Positions 56,601 through 64,000 of a DNA stretch of 64,000 nt are shown piece by piece. Under the pieces are notes generated by a model. It searched no databases. It saw nothing but the letters and a program-made list of their open reading frames with translations, and was not told the DNA's origin. The DNA is from Mesocentrotus franciscanus. Lineage: Eukaryota; Echinodermata; Echinoidea; Camarodonta; Strongylocentrotidae. The position numbers were made by a program, and so were the translations under genes. How positions within the stretch are numbered: the first letter of the stretch is position 1; each line of letters starts with the position of its first letter. The stretch covers positions 19,244,335 through 19,308,334 of the forward strand of contig CP137672.1 in the NCBI GenBank assembly GCA_037976565.1, given 5' to 3'.

Positions 56601-59600
56601 TGTAGCCGAACCGCCGAACCGAACGGAAGTTCGCCGAACATGGCACTTCCGAACCGAGCCGAACCGAACCGAACACAAAGGCCTGGTTCGGATGTTCGGC
56701 AGAAAAATTTTAACGTTTTTGCAGGCTAATTAACTTGTCATTTTATACCTAATTTTCATGTCATGATTGCTCATTCTATATTTACTTTTTTTCCCATTTT
56801 CCTCCTTTGTGATTCATGCCTCTCCAGTCATGGGCGCGACTTCACTGATGCCATTTAAATCCCAAATCCTGACCTCTGCAACGTCGCGATCGCAAGCTAT
56901 AAACAAGCTAGAATACACGTGCCTATTAGGCACTGATCAAAACAAGTTCGGCTCAAACCCAAACAATACAAAAACAAAAAAATTAATTGTAATAATATCG
57001 GACAAATTTTACCATCTAAATAACGAAATAAATACATATTATAGTATTCTAATTTATTTATTCAGGAAAATTAGGAATTTTATTATTTACCCCATTAAAA
57101 ATAAACATTTATAATAACGGCAATCGAACGAGCCTGGGCTGCTATCTCTGTGTATTATAACGTATACATCGGTAAATTCAAGATGGCAGCTTTCATGACT
57201 CGTAACATTAGACAACAACCGTCTCGGCAAATCTTTAAAAATATCATTTATTTTCAAATTGAAAACATGATTCTTGTAAAACTGCAAGTAAAACACGATT
57301 AAAAACGGAAATATGAATGTAAGTACTAAAATAGTTACGTTTAAAGCAGTTTTTTAATGTGAAATACGTGCCGGTCGGAAGCAGTGTTTTTCATCAGGGG
57401 TGGGGCAGAAGTCCTCCGTGCTGGTCGGGCCCGCCCGGCCGGCCCGCCCAGCGCCGACCACCGTAGCTATTAGGCTGCTTGCTATTATATTACCGAACCC
57501 CGAACCGAACCAAGTTCGGGTAAAAAATTGCCGAACTCTGCCGAACCGAACCGAACCCGAACATGGCGCCTGACTTACAGCACTATTCCTATCAAAACGT
57601 GATAACCCACGGCCAAAATGTGATATAGCACAACTAGGATGCACTTATCTCTGGCACGTACTGTACAAATCTTTCATATAGTAAGTGGTAGCATTCGGAA
57701 CCATATGGCTCAATTCTAAGTTTCTAACCCTGATTCTGATTCTAATGTGTTTAACAGAGAATTACATATGTGTGAATTGACAAGCTTTTGGTTTAATACT
57801 CAACTTCCTGTACAGGATGAGGCCTACATGTACATGTACATGTACCTTTTTATCAGACTACATGTACAAATGAGATTAAGTTTGTCACATAAAATGTACA
57901 TGAACACTGTACGTGTTACGCCTGTTAACTTCGTTTCTCTCCCTCTCTCCAATTTTTGTTACACTCTCCCCCATAGAGCAATGGATATTGTCCTTAGTAG
58001 TCACTAAGATCTACATGTACATAATTGTGTATGTGTCATTCCAATTCATCTGTCTATTCAAAATGAATGGTTATGAAAGTTCCTTTATGGACAGGCGTTT
58101 GAAAGGTGTACTGACACTAGAGCATATTTCTTAGTAGGCAAGAAATAAAAATGGAATCATGTTGTGGGGCCCCTGGCTCGTGAGTATCACCCAGTACTAG
58201 TATCACCCACATACATGTATGTATACTATGGACTCACTGAAGGGAAGCAGGCAGAACACTGGAACAGTTACTTCTATGTATACCCCTTCCACAGAATCCA
58301 CAGTAAATGTTTATAGTGTGTAGCAATCCATGATATTGTCTTTATCATTAAATAGTTTGTTTGTTTGCTTGTTTTACTGACTGCTAAGAAAGCATGTGTA
58401 TGCCTGAGGGTAAACGGTTCTCCAAAGGTCCTCGACCCAGGTTTAAATATTCAATTTCTGGTATTTAATAATTAAAATTCACACTGATATTTTGCAATAA
58501 AGAAGTTAAAGTATACAAACTTACTTAAATTCAACTAAATATATATGCTGTAGAAATAAATGGATATCGTTTCATATGACGATAAGTCTTTTCATGGCTC
58601 TAACTTTGAGGCTGCAAGGAAGGAGTCACGCTTCGCAGCACCGAGCGTGTTCAGAAACAAAAGTACAAAATAGCCTCGCCGAATACCGCATTTGCCGGCG
58701 TAAAGAATGCAGTATTTTTGGAAGAGAAAATATTAAAAAAAAAAAAAAATCAGCGGTCTTTTAAAGTACAGCATGTATTCGTGCATATGGGACTACGATG
58801 ACTATACCAGTTAATGTACAATGGTACAGGACATTTCTAGAATAACTCCACACATCTTATATTGTTGACATGAAGTTTTGTCAATCTCGTGAATAAACTT
58901 AACTTACCAAACGAAAACTACCGGTAGATCTAGATCTAAGTTCGTGCCATCGCTAAAGGAACCACACAAGACCAAAATGCTGATCAGAATATTACAATTT
59001 AAATGTAATAGGTATTAATTAGTCAAAATATCCACAAAATTAGGGCTTACCCAAGATATCATGATGAAGGAAAATAAATTTAAGCTCTTGAAACAATATC
59101 GATGTGCCTTTCGATCGTTTAAAAAATGCGTGTATCACAGCCAAGCTCCAGTTGGGAGTCAAATTTGTCATGCGTGACACACAGCTAAAATTCATCGTAT
59201 CTAGAGCTGATTACAGGTGTAGTTTAAAGCTTTTTAAACTAATCAGCTTCAAAGAATTTTACCCGTGTGTGAAAAGGCTGTAAAACTACCATATAATAGA
59301 CTTTAAGAGACTGCAACACTACAAAATTACTGTTAAAGAATAATTTACTTTGACAAACAAAACTATTAGATGTCCATAATATCTCATAGAAATAATGATG
59401 TTTCATGAGCTACGCATGGATTCGATATCGAGTTCAGCTAGCCATCATTTTTAAATGAGACATTGTCTTGCAGTAGACTGTAGAAAGCGCGCAGCAGAGA
59501 GGACAAATATCATGTGATCTAAGGCCCTTGAATTTTCCCCCTCTGCTGCCATCTATAGTCTACTTCAGGATATAAACTTATGAATCAATGATGTTTTGAA

Positions 59601-60121
59601 ATAAAAGTGATGTTTTGAAATAAAAGTGATGTTTTGAAATAAAAGTACTGTTTTACTCTTGTAGTTTACTTGATATCTTTGGCTGGCTGGATGCATCCAA
59701 TGGGCTAAAAGTCAAGAACCTAAGCAACAGGGCATGTATAATGTACATGTATATGTATGCACTCATTGCAGGATTGCACTGAAATGTTTTTACCATACCG
59801 TAAATATCCGTGTATTAGACGCACCTATGTATAACACGCACCCCTATCTTTAAGACAAAAAAAGGTAGCATTTTGAGGACTCAAAATATCCTGTACCTGT
59901 CTATAAGACGCACCCCCGACTTTTAAATTTTTCCAACGGAAAAAAGTGCGTCTTATACACAAGAGATTTACGGTACACTTAAAAAAAAGAATGCATTATT
60001 GAGCAGAGTTTGCAGACCTGTCCTTATGAATAGACTTACCTCTGTACATCTGTAACAAGGCACCAAGCCCAGGCCCAGCCTCCCATCACATACTTTTTCT
60101 CTGATGCTCCACAACATCCAC
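44620..60121 (-). CDS. FLOT2: Flotillin-2 homologue (exons 2 to stop; first exon not found)
   Basis: Flotillin-2 is a membrane-associated scaffold of the SPFH/prohibitin family. It sits on the inner face of the plasma membrane and endosomes through N-terminal acylation, and oligomerises with flotillin-1 into microdomains used in endocytosis and signalling. Eight exons on the minus strand join in phase. The SPFH domain covers exons 2-4 ([31 protein letters not shown]) and the flotillin EA-rich coiled coil covers exons 4-7 ([41 protein letters not shown]). The palmitoylation-type Cys pair of GCCG is present. With a typical 16-codon first exon the protein would be about 423 residues, against 428 in human. 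Closer to flotillin-2 than flotillin-1, judged by GGWAWAW and [16 protein letters not shown]. Exon 1 (MGNC-like) should lie beyond 64000. Confidence 0.95.
45226..45413 (-). mobile_element. tRNA-derived SINE, copy 3, inverted
   Basis: On the plus strand it reads as the complement of the SINE: ACCCCGGCTTTAGC, ATCTTGCCACAGGACATTAG, the B-box complement GGGACTCAAACC and the A-box complement CCACTAGACCACC. It lies in FLOT2 intron 8, directly next to exon 8. Confidence 0.8.
45493..45636 (-). CDS. FLOT2: FLOT2 exon 8
   Basis: 48 codons: [20 protein letters not shown] then [20 protein letters not shown] and TGTDISK. Acceptor CCATAG, donor GTAAGG. Confidence 0.97.
45755..45901 (-). mobile_element. 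tRNA-derived SINE, copy 4, decayed
   Basis: Shares ACCCTGGCTTTAGCC, AATTCCTACCAGGTACC and TTGCCAAAGGATGTTAGTGC with the other copies; the tRNA-like head is damaged. In FLOT2 intron 7. Confidence 0.65.
46460..46900 (-). repeat. Decayed AGGTCA-type satellite remnant
   Basis: Three loose units of about 170 bases share CAAGTTTCATGGAA and AAATGACCTTTGACCTTGA, the complement of the AGGTCA repeats at 24998. Much diverged. Confidence 0.6.
47115..47298 (-). CDS. FLOT2: FLOT2 exon 7 (EA-rich repeat)
   Basis: Reads [20 protein letters not shown], then [20 protein letters not shown] and [19 protein letters not shown]. Starts with the last base of an Arg codon. Donor GTATAC. Confidence 0.97.
47385..47577. 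mobile_element. MITE of the TACAGTCAAACC family, diverged copy
   Basis: AAGGTTAAACCTGCTCTAGTG, CTATAAAGACCACTTTTCTT and GAGCGGTCTTTATGTACAG follow the same order as in 29996-30189. In FLOT2 intron 6. Confidence 0.65.
47934..48148 (-). CDS. FLOT2: FLOT2 exon 6 (coiled coil)
   Basis: Reads [20 protein letters not shown], then [20 protein letters not shown] and [20 protein letters not shown]. 71 codons plus two bases; donor GTATGA. Confidence 0.97.
48638..48757 (-). CDS. FLOT2: FLOT2 exon 5 (coiled coil)
   Basis: 40 codons in phase 0: [20 protein letters not shown] then [20 protein letters not shown]. Matches human EAECKKEMLDVKFMADTKIA. Confidence 0.97.
49335..49580. repeat. Tandem duplication, about 148-bp unit, with TATAAATA between
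   Basis: ATACAAAGCAGAAAGCC, CCGCACCATCACATTCCAGA and AAGCGCGCGCTTTGCA occur in both units (from about 49339 and 49487). GGTATAAATAG lies between them at about 49450. In FLOT2 intron 4, right before the hAT element. Confidence 0.8.
49594..50313. mobile_element. hAT-type non-autonomous element, copy 1
   Basis: The ends TAGTGCTGTGATC and GATGTTACAACACTA are imperfect inverted repeats starting TAGTG, as in hAT elements. They are flanked by a perfect 8-bp duplication GTTTAAGC at 49586-49593 and 50314-50321. Subterminal parts carry AACCGTCCGGT and GGTTAAACG motifs. The core (about 49710-50210) contains ATTATAACATGTACATCGGT, AATATGGCAGCCTTCATGAA and GTGTTTTTCATCAGA. No transposase is present. The core is shared with 56595-57585. 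Confidence 0.92.
51669..51815. repeat. Long hairpin, about 59-bp arms
   Basis: The arm CATCGCCGAAATTGAGCTAC...AAACTGTTACTG is matched by CAGTAACAGTTTAAAATACG...AATTCGGCGATG with few mismatches. The loop of about 30 bases contains a perfect CRE palindrome TGACGTCA at 51736-51743. In FLOT2 intron 4. Confidence 0.9.
52090..52495 (+). repeat. Decayed relative of the AGGTCA element family
   Basis: Degenerate units with CTCAAATGGTTCTTGAGATA and CAAACTTTAATCAGATCG lead to GACGTACGGACAACCCAAAA and TAATGCCTCC...GGCAGAGGTATAAAA, the same end plan as 54616-55582. The AGGTCA motifs are lost. Confidence 0.65.
52557..52672. repeat. G-rich minisatellite, about 24-bp unit
   Basis: Units of AGGGAGGGAAAGGGGGAGGG repeated several times. 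The plus strand has many runs of three or more G. In FLOT2 intron 4; the G-rich strand is the template strand. Confidence 0.9.
53533..53765 (-). CDS. FLOT2: FLOT2 exon 4 (end of SPFH)
   Basis: Reads [20 protein letters not shown], then [20 protein letters not shown] and [17 protein letters not shown]. Acceptor CCTCCAG, donor GTAAGT. A decayed duplicate of its first part is found upstream at 53941-54035. Confidence 0.97.
53871..54290 (-). pseudogene. Decayed tandem duplicate of FLOT2 exon 4 and its flank
   Basis: Minus-strand translation of 53941-54035 reads [20 protein letters not shown] then EVVSHLG, clearly derived from exon 4 ([20 protein letters not shown]). The acceptor CCAG of the real exon has become CTGG, and similarity stops after about 30 codons. 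The intron flank is copied too: GGCAGTGGCAAAATG at 54036 matches 53780, and TACATGAAACAAATTGAAAA occurs at 53876 and 54270. It cannot be spliced as a normal exon. Confidence 0.85.
54313..54527 (-). CDS. FLOT2: FLOT2 exon 3 (SPFH domain)
   Basis: Reads [20 protein letters not shown], then [20 protein letters not shown] and [20 protein letters not shown]. 71 full codons plus split bases, donor GTGGGT. Intron 2 upstream of it is 5.5 kb and holds a SINE, an AGGTCA element and a hAT element. Confidence 0.97.
54616..55582 (-). mobile_element. Satellite-bearing element with AGGTCA arrays (type 2), copy 2, inverted
   Basis: It reads as the complement of 24998-26138: opening CTAGATGGAACTTCAACTGC, then units with TTTGACCTCGTGACCCCAAA and GGCGGTAATCCATCAATCGG, closing GGACGGACGG...ATGCCTCCGG and GTAGCGGAGGCATAAAAA. 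About five units of 150 bases. In FLOT2 intron 2, less than 100 bases from exon 3. Relative to its host gene it has the same orientation as copy 1 has in TRIM37. Confidence 0.87.
56178..56475 (+). mobile_element. tRNA-derived SINE, copy 2
   Basis: A box TGATCGAGTAG, B box GGTTCGAGTCC, body with CCTTTGGCAAAACATTGATC and ACCTGGCAGGAATTAATT, and an (ATT)n tail. Same order as 14138-14431. In FLOT2 intron 2, antisense to the gene. Confidence 0.9.
56595..57585. mobile_element. hAT-type non-autonomous element, copy 2
   Basis: Ends TAGTGCTGTAGCC and CTTACAGCACTA are inverted and flanked by a perfect 8-bp duplication TTCCTATC at 56587-56594 and 57586-57593. Subterminal parts are arrays of CCGAACCGAACC instead of the AACCGTCCGG of copy 1. 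The core from about 57000 to 57440 matches copy 1, for example GAACGAGCCTGGGCTGCTAT and GGCAAATCTTTAAAAAT. No transposase. Confidence 0.93.
57830..57846. repeat. ACATGTACATG palindromic tract (example)
   Basis: TACATGTACATGTACATGTA is one of many such tracts in the window; others are near 7312, 8101, 11834, 12478, 55986 and 62632. Each is self-complementary. Confidence 0.8.
59581..59650. repeat. Three-copy 22-bp tandem repeat
   Basis: GTGATGTTTTGAAATAAAAG is repeated three times in a row with only edge differences. Confidence 0.9.
59805..59976. mobile_element. Short TA-flanked MITE, pogo/mariner-like ends
   Basis: Ends TACCGTAAATATCCGTGTAT and ATACACAAGAGATTTACGGTA are inverted repeats, with GACGCACC subterminal motifs at both sides. 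The ends share CCGTAA and GTGTATTA with the 2.4 kb element at 15795, so the two are probably related. It lies 64 bases from FLOT2 exon 2, in intron 2. Confidence 0.8.
60040..60121 (-). CDS. FLOT2: FLOT2 exon 2
   Basis: Reads [20 protein letters not shown] then LVTDVQ, matching human CCGSDYKQYVFGGWAWAWWC. Enters with two bases of a Gly codon and leaves AG for Arg. Acceptor CCTCAG, donor GTAAGT. Confidence 0.95.
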
Positions 60122-63100
60122 CTGAGGAAAGATCATGGATACAAGTACATCATTAAAACGTATGTTAGTAGGTCCTAGAGTTATGCGGGTCCTTAAGCTA
60201 TGCACTCCGCAAATTGGCGCAATGCGATACCTCCAATGCGCCAAACTGTTGATGTGACTGAGCAACGAGAATCTCATTGAGGTTTGCGAAAAAGAATTAG
60301 TAATTTTCCTTTATTTTTTGAGAAATTATCATTAGTTACAAATCGGGGAGAAATACCCATCTGTCAGCTTTATACAAGTCAAGATTTGCATTTTTTAACA
60401 CATACATGTGCGTAGCCTAAGGACCTCTTCAATGTGTCCACCACGGGCATCAATAGGGGCTTTTCGTTTGTGTGGACGAGGACGCCGTTCCCGTCCTCTA
60501 ACGATGCGAATTGGCTGTAGTCAACCCGTCCTGTTCACTACTTTATAACCATTTTCGTATGAAGTCGACGCCCGTTCTCTACACGATGACGTAACATTTG
60601 GTCTCCGCGCGCTTATTCAATTTCTCCTTCTTTTACTTCTTATGTTATTCTTCGTTTATTATTCTATCATTTTATTCTATCTTACGTTATGTTATTCTTT
60701 GTTTTCCTTCTATCATTTTCTCTCTCTGTTTCTCTCATGTTATTCTTTGTTTTTCTATCTTTAATCTTCTCTTCCAACTTTCCATTATTTATTCTTTATC
60801 CTCTTCTCTTTCTGTCTTTCCTTATGTTATTCTTTGTTTCTTCCTTCTATCCCCTTTTCTTATGTAATTCTTTGTTTTTATTGTTCTATCATTTTCTTCC
60901 TACCATTCCTTATGTTATTCTTTCTTTTTCCATCTTTCATCTTCTCTTCCATCTTTCTATTATCTATTCTTTATCATTTTCTCTTTCTGTCTTTCCTTTC
61001 TGATTTACGCTGCGATATAGGAAGATGACGTCATTTTGACGACGGGGTTCGAGTTTTCTGACGAACCTCAAATCGTGGGTGAACGCGTTCTCAAATTTGG
61101 CCTGACGACGTGAGACGACCCGACGCATGCGCAAATCGCCGAAATGACGTCACATCTTTGACGTCGTCTATGTGGACGTGACAAACGAAAAGGCCCTAAT
61201 ATCAGTTGAAAATGTATGTTATTGACATCTGTTTGTAGTAATTTTCTCATCAATGTAGCCTGAGAATATGCAGAACCAAGGTACATGTACATGTAGGTTA
61301 AAGAAATTCACATACCGGTACATGTAGACCACTGAATTAAATGACAGTATAGCTGCTGAAAGCAAAGTGTGTAGCTTATGGTATTAGCGAGTAGTTTTAG
61401 TATACTATGGTGCACACACAGAGTTTGCTGAATCTAGTGAATCCCCTTTACACTAATTGCTGTATCTTAAAGATACTATGTCCCTTTTGCAGCCAACATC
61501 AAATTCTGTAGAACTTTGCAGGAATTATGAATATGTCATGTATGTCCTATCTGTGAAATTTAAACGTTAGCAGTGTCCTAATATTCAAATTATGCAAGGA
61601 AACCCGTTTACTTGCTAGACTTCACTGTCAGACACTATTGAGTGACTGACTGGCTTTTTCATCTTTGGTAATAACATACATAAAATGAGCTGTAAAGGGT
61701 ACATGAGCATTTGTCTACATCAATAACCCACTTCTTGTAATGGCCAAAATTAAACTGATTGAATCTTTGCGCAGCATAAAACGTACGACCATTCGGTACA
61801 ATGGTCTGAAAAATCAGACTATTACTTACTGGCTCTATAGCTCCTAAGTCGATTCGACAACTAATAGTCGTTATTTTCCCACTTAAAGACATTTTCAAGC
61901 CCACTTTTTTTAGGGAAGTTCTAAATTAGTATTGTCTTTCAAATGCCGTTGGAATTGAACGTTTTCATTTTTTTGGCCTGCAAATGGGACATAGTACCTT
62001 TAAAGTACATGTTGTAAGTATCAAATTGGCAACAGGAAAACAGGTTATTTTTTGTGTTAACCTCTTGTATTTGAACTTCAGGTGGAACCAACATTGCGAG
62101 CTCTAGTGAGATGTCAGTGTTTTTGTAATGTAAATTGCACGTGAGCTTATTAGCATTTGGAACACATGGGGGTCATTTCTCAAAACCGTCAAGACTAAAT
62201 GTACAAGATCAACGATATCTCCATGCTGTCGCTCAACTTGTCTGCTAAGTGTTGCACAAAACTGTCTTTGCAAAGATGTCGCGACTCCAAACCTGTCACA
62301 TCTTTTTAGAATGCCATATCAAGGCAACTTTAAGTTAGTCTATGGGCATCGAATAATGAAAAATGAAAAATTATTTTTTAAACATATTTTTTTTATCTTC
62401 AAGCTATAATTTCACTGATTATTTCTTATTGTTGTTGATATAACACAAGCATACAAACTTTTGTTATAAAGTATCAATGCCTTGACTAGTAAATAAGATA
62501 AATATTATTTATACATGCACCGGTCTACCATAAAACAAGTCTTCAAAGATCAAACAGTCAGTAATTGCAGACCCATGAGAATGACGATTTTGTAGGCCTT
62601 TCTCTAGATATTTTCCCTTCCCAAGCATACATGTACATGTACATGTAATATTAACCCAAATAAAAATATATAATTCTTTGATAAATTAGTGTTAACAATT
62701 TAAGTCATCAAATATTGTGTTTTTGTTATTTTCTTAACTAGAAATAAAATCAGGGTTATGGTAGCCTATCCTCTAACTTGCAAATTTGTATTTTTTCGTC
62801 ATCAAAGCAACATTGAGTCTCATCAACTTTTTTTAATTTTAGATAACACATTTTTTTTCATGCAAATTTGATGTTTGTATCATTTGTGCTACCATTCTCT
62901 CTCAGGTTTTTACTTTTTCAAACCGTTTGAGTGACATTAAGCCTCATAATCTTCTTTGCTAAAATATAAAATCTGATAGGTTGTGAAGAGAAGACTATAT
63001 ATTTTAGCCGATAGTATCGAAATCATGAATTTGTCGCTTAGCATGGTTTCGTGAAATGGATTTTCTGCTTGACATCTCCACAGGTTGCGGACAAAGATAA

Positions 63101-64000
63101 TGACTGTCATGGAGTTGATTTCACGAAACGACCCGTGGAAGATAAGCAATTCGCTATCACTCCTGCTATCAAAATGTCATATTTTGGGTTGAATTCTTGA
63201 CCTATTTCAATGTGCTTTTTATGAGAAGAAAGGAGAGTTCACTAGCAAGCTTCATAGCTAGTGTGCAATGTTCATTGGGTGAGGGAAGGGGCGATTACAA
63301 ACGCATTTTAGGTTGTTTACCTCCCTCTTCACAAAGGGGTATGGGTGCCAATTAATTTAAGGCTAAGTATGGCGGTGTGACCTACAGTGTAAGTTCGCTA
63401 TCTCAAAAAATTGGTAAGATTTCGAAAATCTGATATCACCAATGGAAAGAGGAAGATAAAAATACCCAGAGACAAAATTTTCCTTCGAACTGGATGCCCT
63501 ACATACATGTAGCTTAACCCTAATAAGGCCGGGGGCATCATGGCCCTCCGCGATTTTTCTGATTGTTCGAACGCATACGGATGACGCCCGCCGCTTCATG
63601 ACTTTATTCTTTCGAGTCTTGCGCATCTTTTAAAACAATTTTTTGAAAATCGGACCTACCGTTACAAAGTCACGTGACCTTTTGTCTTTACATGTCGGCC
63701 CGAAAATCGCTCATTTTCGTGATTTGTGTACAAAACATATGGAAATATCATTTTTCCTAAAAGGAGATAAAACATTGGTTATTTGGTCTTGTTTAAAGTT
63801 TAGGTGTTTGTTTTGGGGGTCAAAATAGTTAAATTATAGTTAGAAATGAAATAAAACAACAAAAACAATGAAATACATAAGTTAAAAAAACAATGAAATA
63901 CATAAGAAATTATCAAAACAAGAGATAACATAAGAAATAACCTAGCTTTCCAAATTTTTTTTTCGTATTATTATTCCAAATGGTCTAACAAATATATGTA
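60122..64000 (-). other. Probable FLOT2 intron 1 and flank, first exon not found
   Basis: I searched the complement for a short exon encoding an MGNC...GPNEAL-like start ending in a Gly split codon and found none. Apart from the inverted-repeat element at 60452-61198 and a TACATG tract at 62632, nothing gene-like is visible. Confidence 0.45.
60452..61198. mobile_element. Inverted-repeat element with GGCTTTTCGTTTGT ends
   Basis: The left end GGGGCTTTTCGTTTGTGTGG and right end GACAAACGAAAAGGCCC are inverted copies with TA next to both. The centre holds about 400 bases of CT-rich tandem units (TTATGTTATTCTTTGTTTT). Target duplication of TA or TAA points to a MITE of uncertain superfamily. Confidence 0.75.

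Noticed and set aside
60598..61028. Hydrophobic multi-pass membrane protein
   Set aside because: The Phe/Leu/Ser-rich frames come from CT-rich tandem repeats inside an inverted-repeat element; several frames are open at once.
63240..63300. FLOT2 first exon (a PNE reading on the minus strand)
   Set aside because: The residues around it do not match the expected MGNC...VVSG pattern and there is no suitable start or donor.

Overview
This is a eukaryotic, invertebrate genome window: long introns with GT-AG borders, many short inverted-repeat DNA elements, tRNA-derived SINEs and microsatellites, and no operon-like structure. Dispersed ACATGTACATG tracts, the repeat families and the gene models suggest a marine deuterostome, most likely an echinoderm such as a sea urchin. 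That species call is inference; the gene identities are much firmer. || Layout: two conserved genes point towards each other. A TRIM37 homologue (RING, B-box, coiled-coil, MATH; E3 ubiquitin ligase) lies on the plus strand with 23 coding exons from 4543 to 34986, and its 3' UTR probably ends near 36630. A flotillin-2 (FLOT2) homologue lies on the minus strand. Eight coding exons, from exon 2 to the stop, run from 60121 down to 44620; exon 1 was not found and probably lies beyond 64000. I assembled both models by reading exons with consistent phase and matching them to the known vertebrate proteins. The TRIM37 exons sum to 2965 bases, one more than a multiple of three, and the conflict falls in exon 18. 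|| Region by region: 1-4542 is upstream DNA with a GC-rich patch, a foldback element filled with AACTGGT repeats, microsatellites and a tandem duplication close to the TRIM37 start. 4543-36650 is TRIM37; its introns hold inverted-repeat elements, a 2.4 kb transposon nested in an older repeat, a SINE, a 56-bp minisatellite touching exon 12, two satellite-like elements rich in AGGTCA, and GAT-type microsatellites. 36651-44619 is intergenic with no gene recognised. 44620-60121 is FLOT2, carrying two related hAT-type elements with perfect 8-bp target duplications, a decayed copy of its own exon 4, a long hairpin, a G-rich tandem repeat and more SINEs. 60122-64000 is probably FLOT2 intron 1 and contains one more inverted-repeat element. 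|| The two genes are not known to share a pathway. TRIM37 ubiquitinates centrosomal, peroxisomal and chromatin targets; flotillin-2 scaffolds membrane microdomains. Their convergence is probably simple neighbourhood. I did not find a convincing new multi-gene system. The most interesting material is in how repeats intersect with gene structure.
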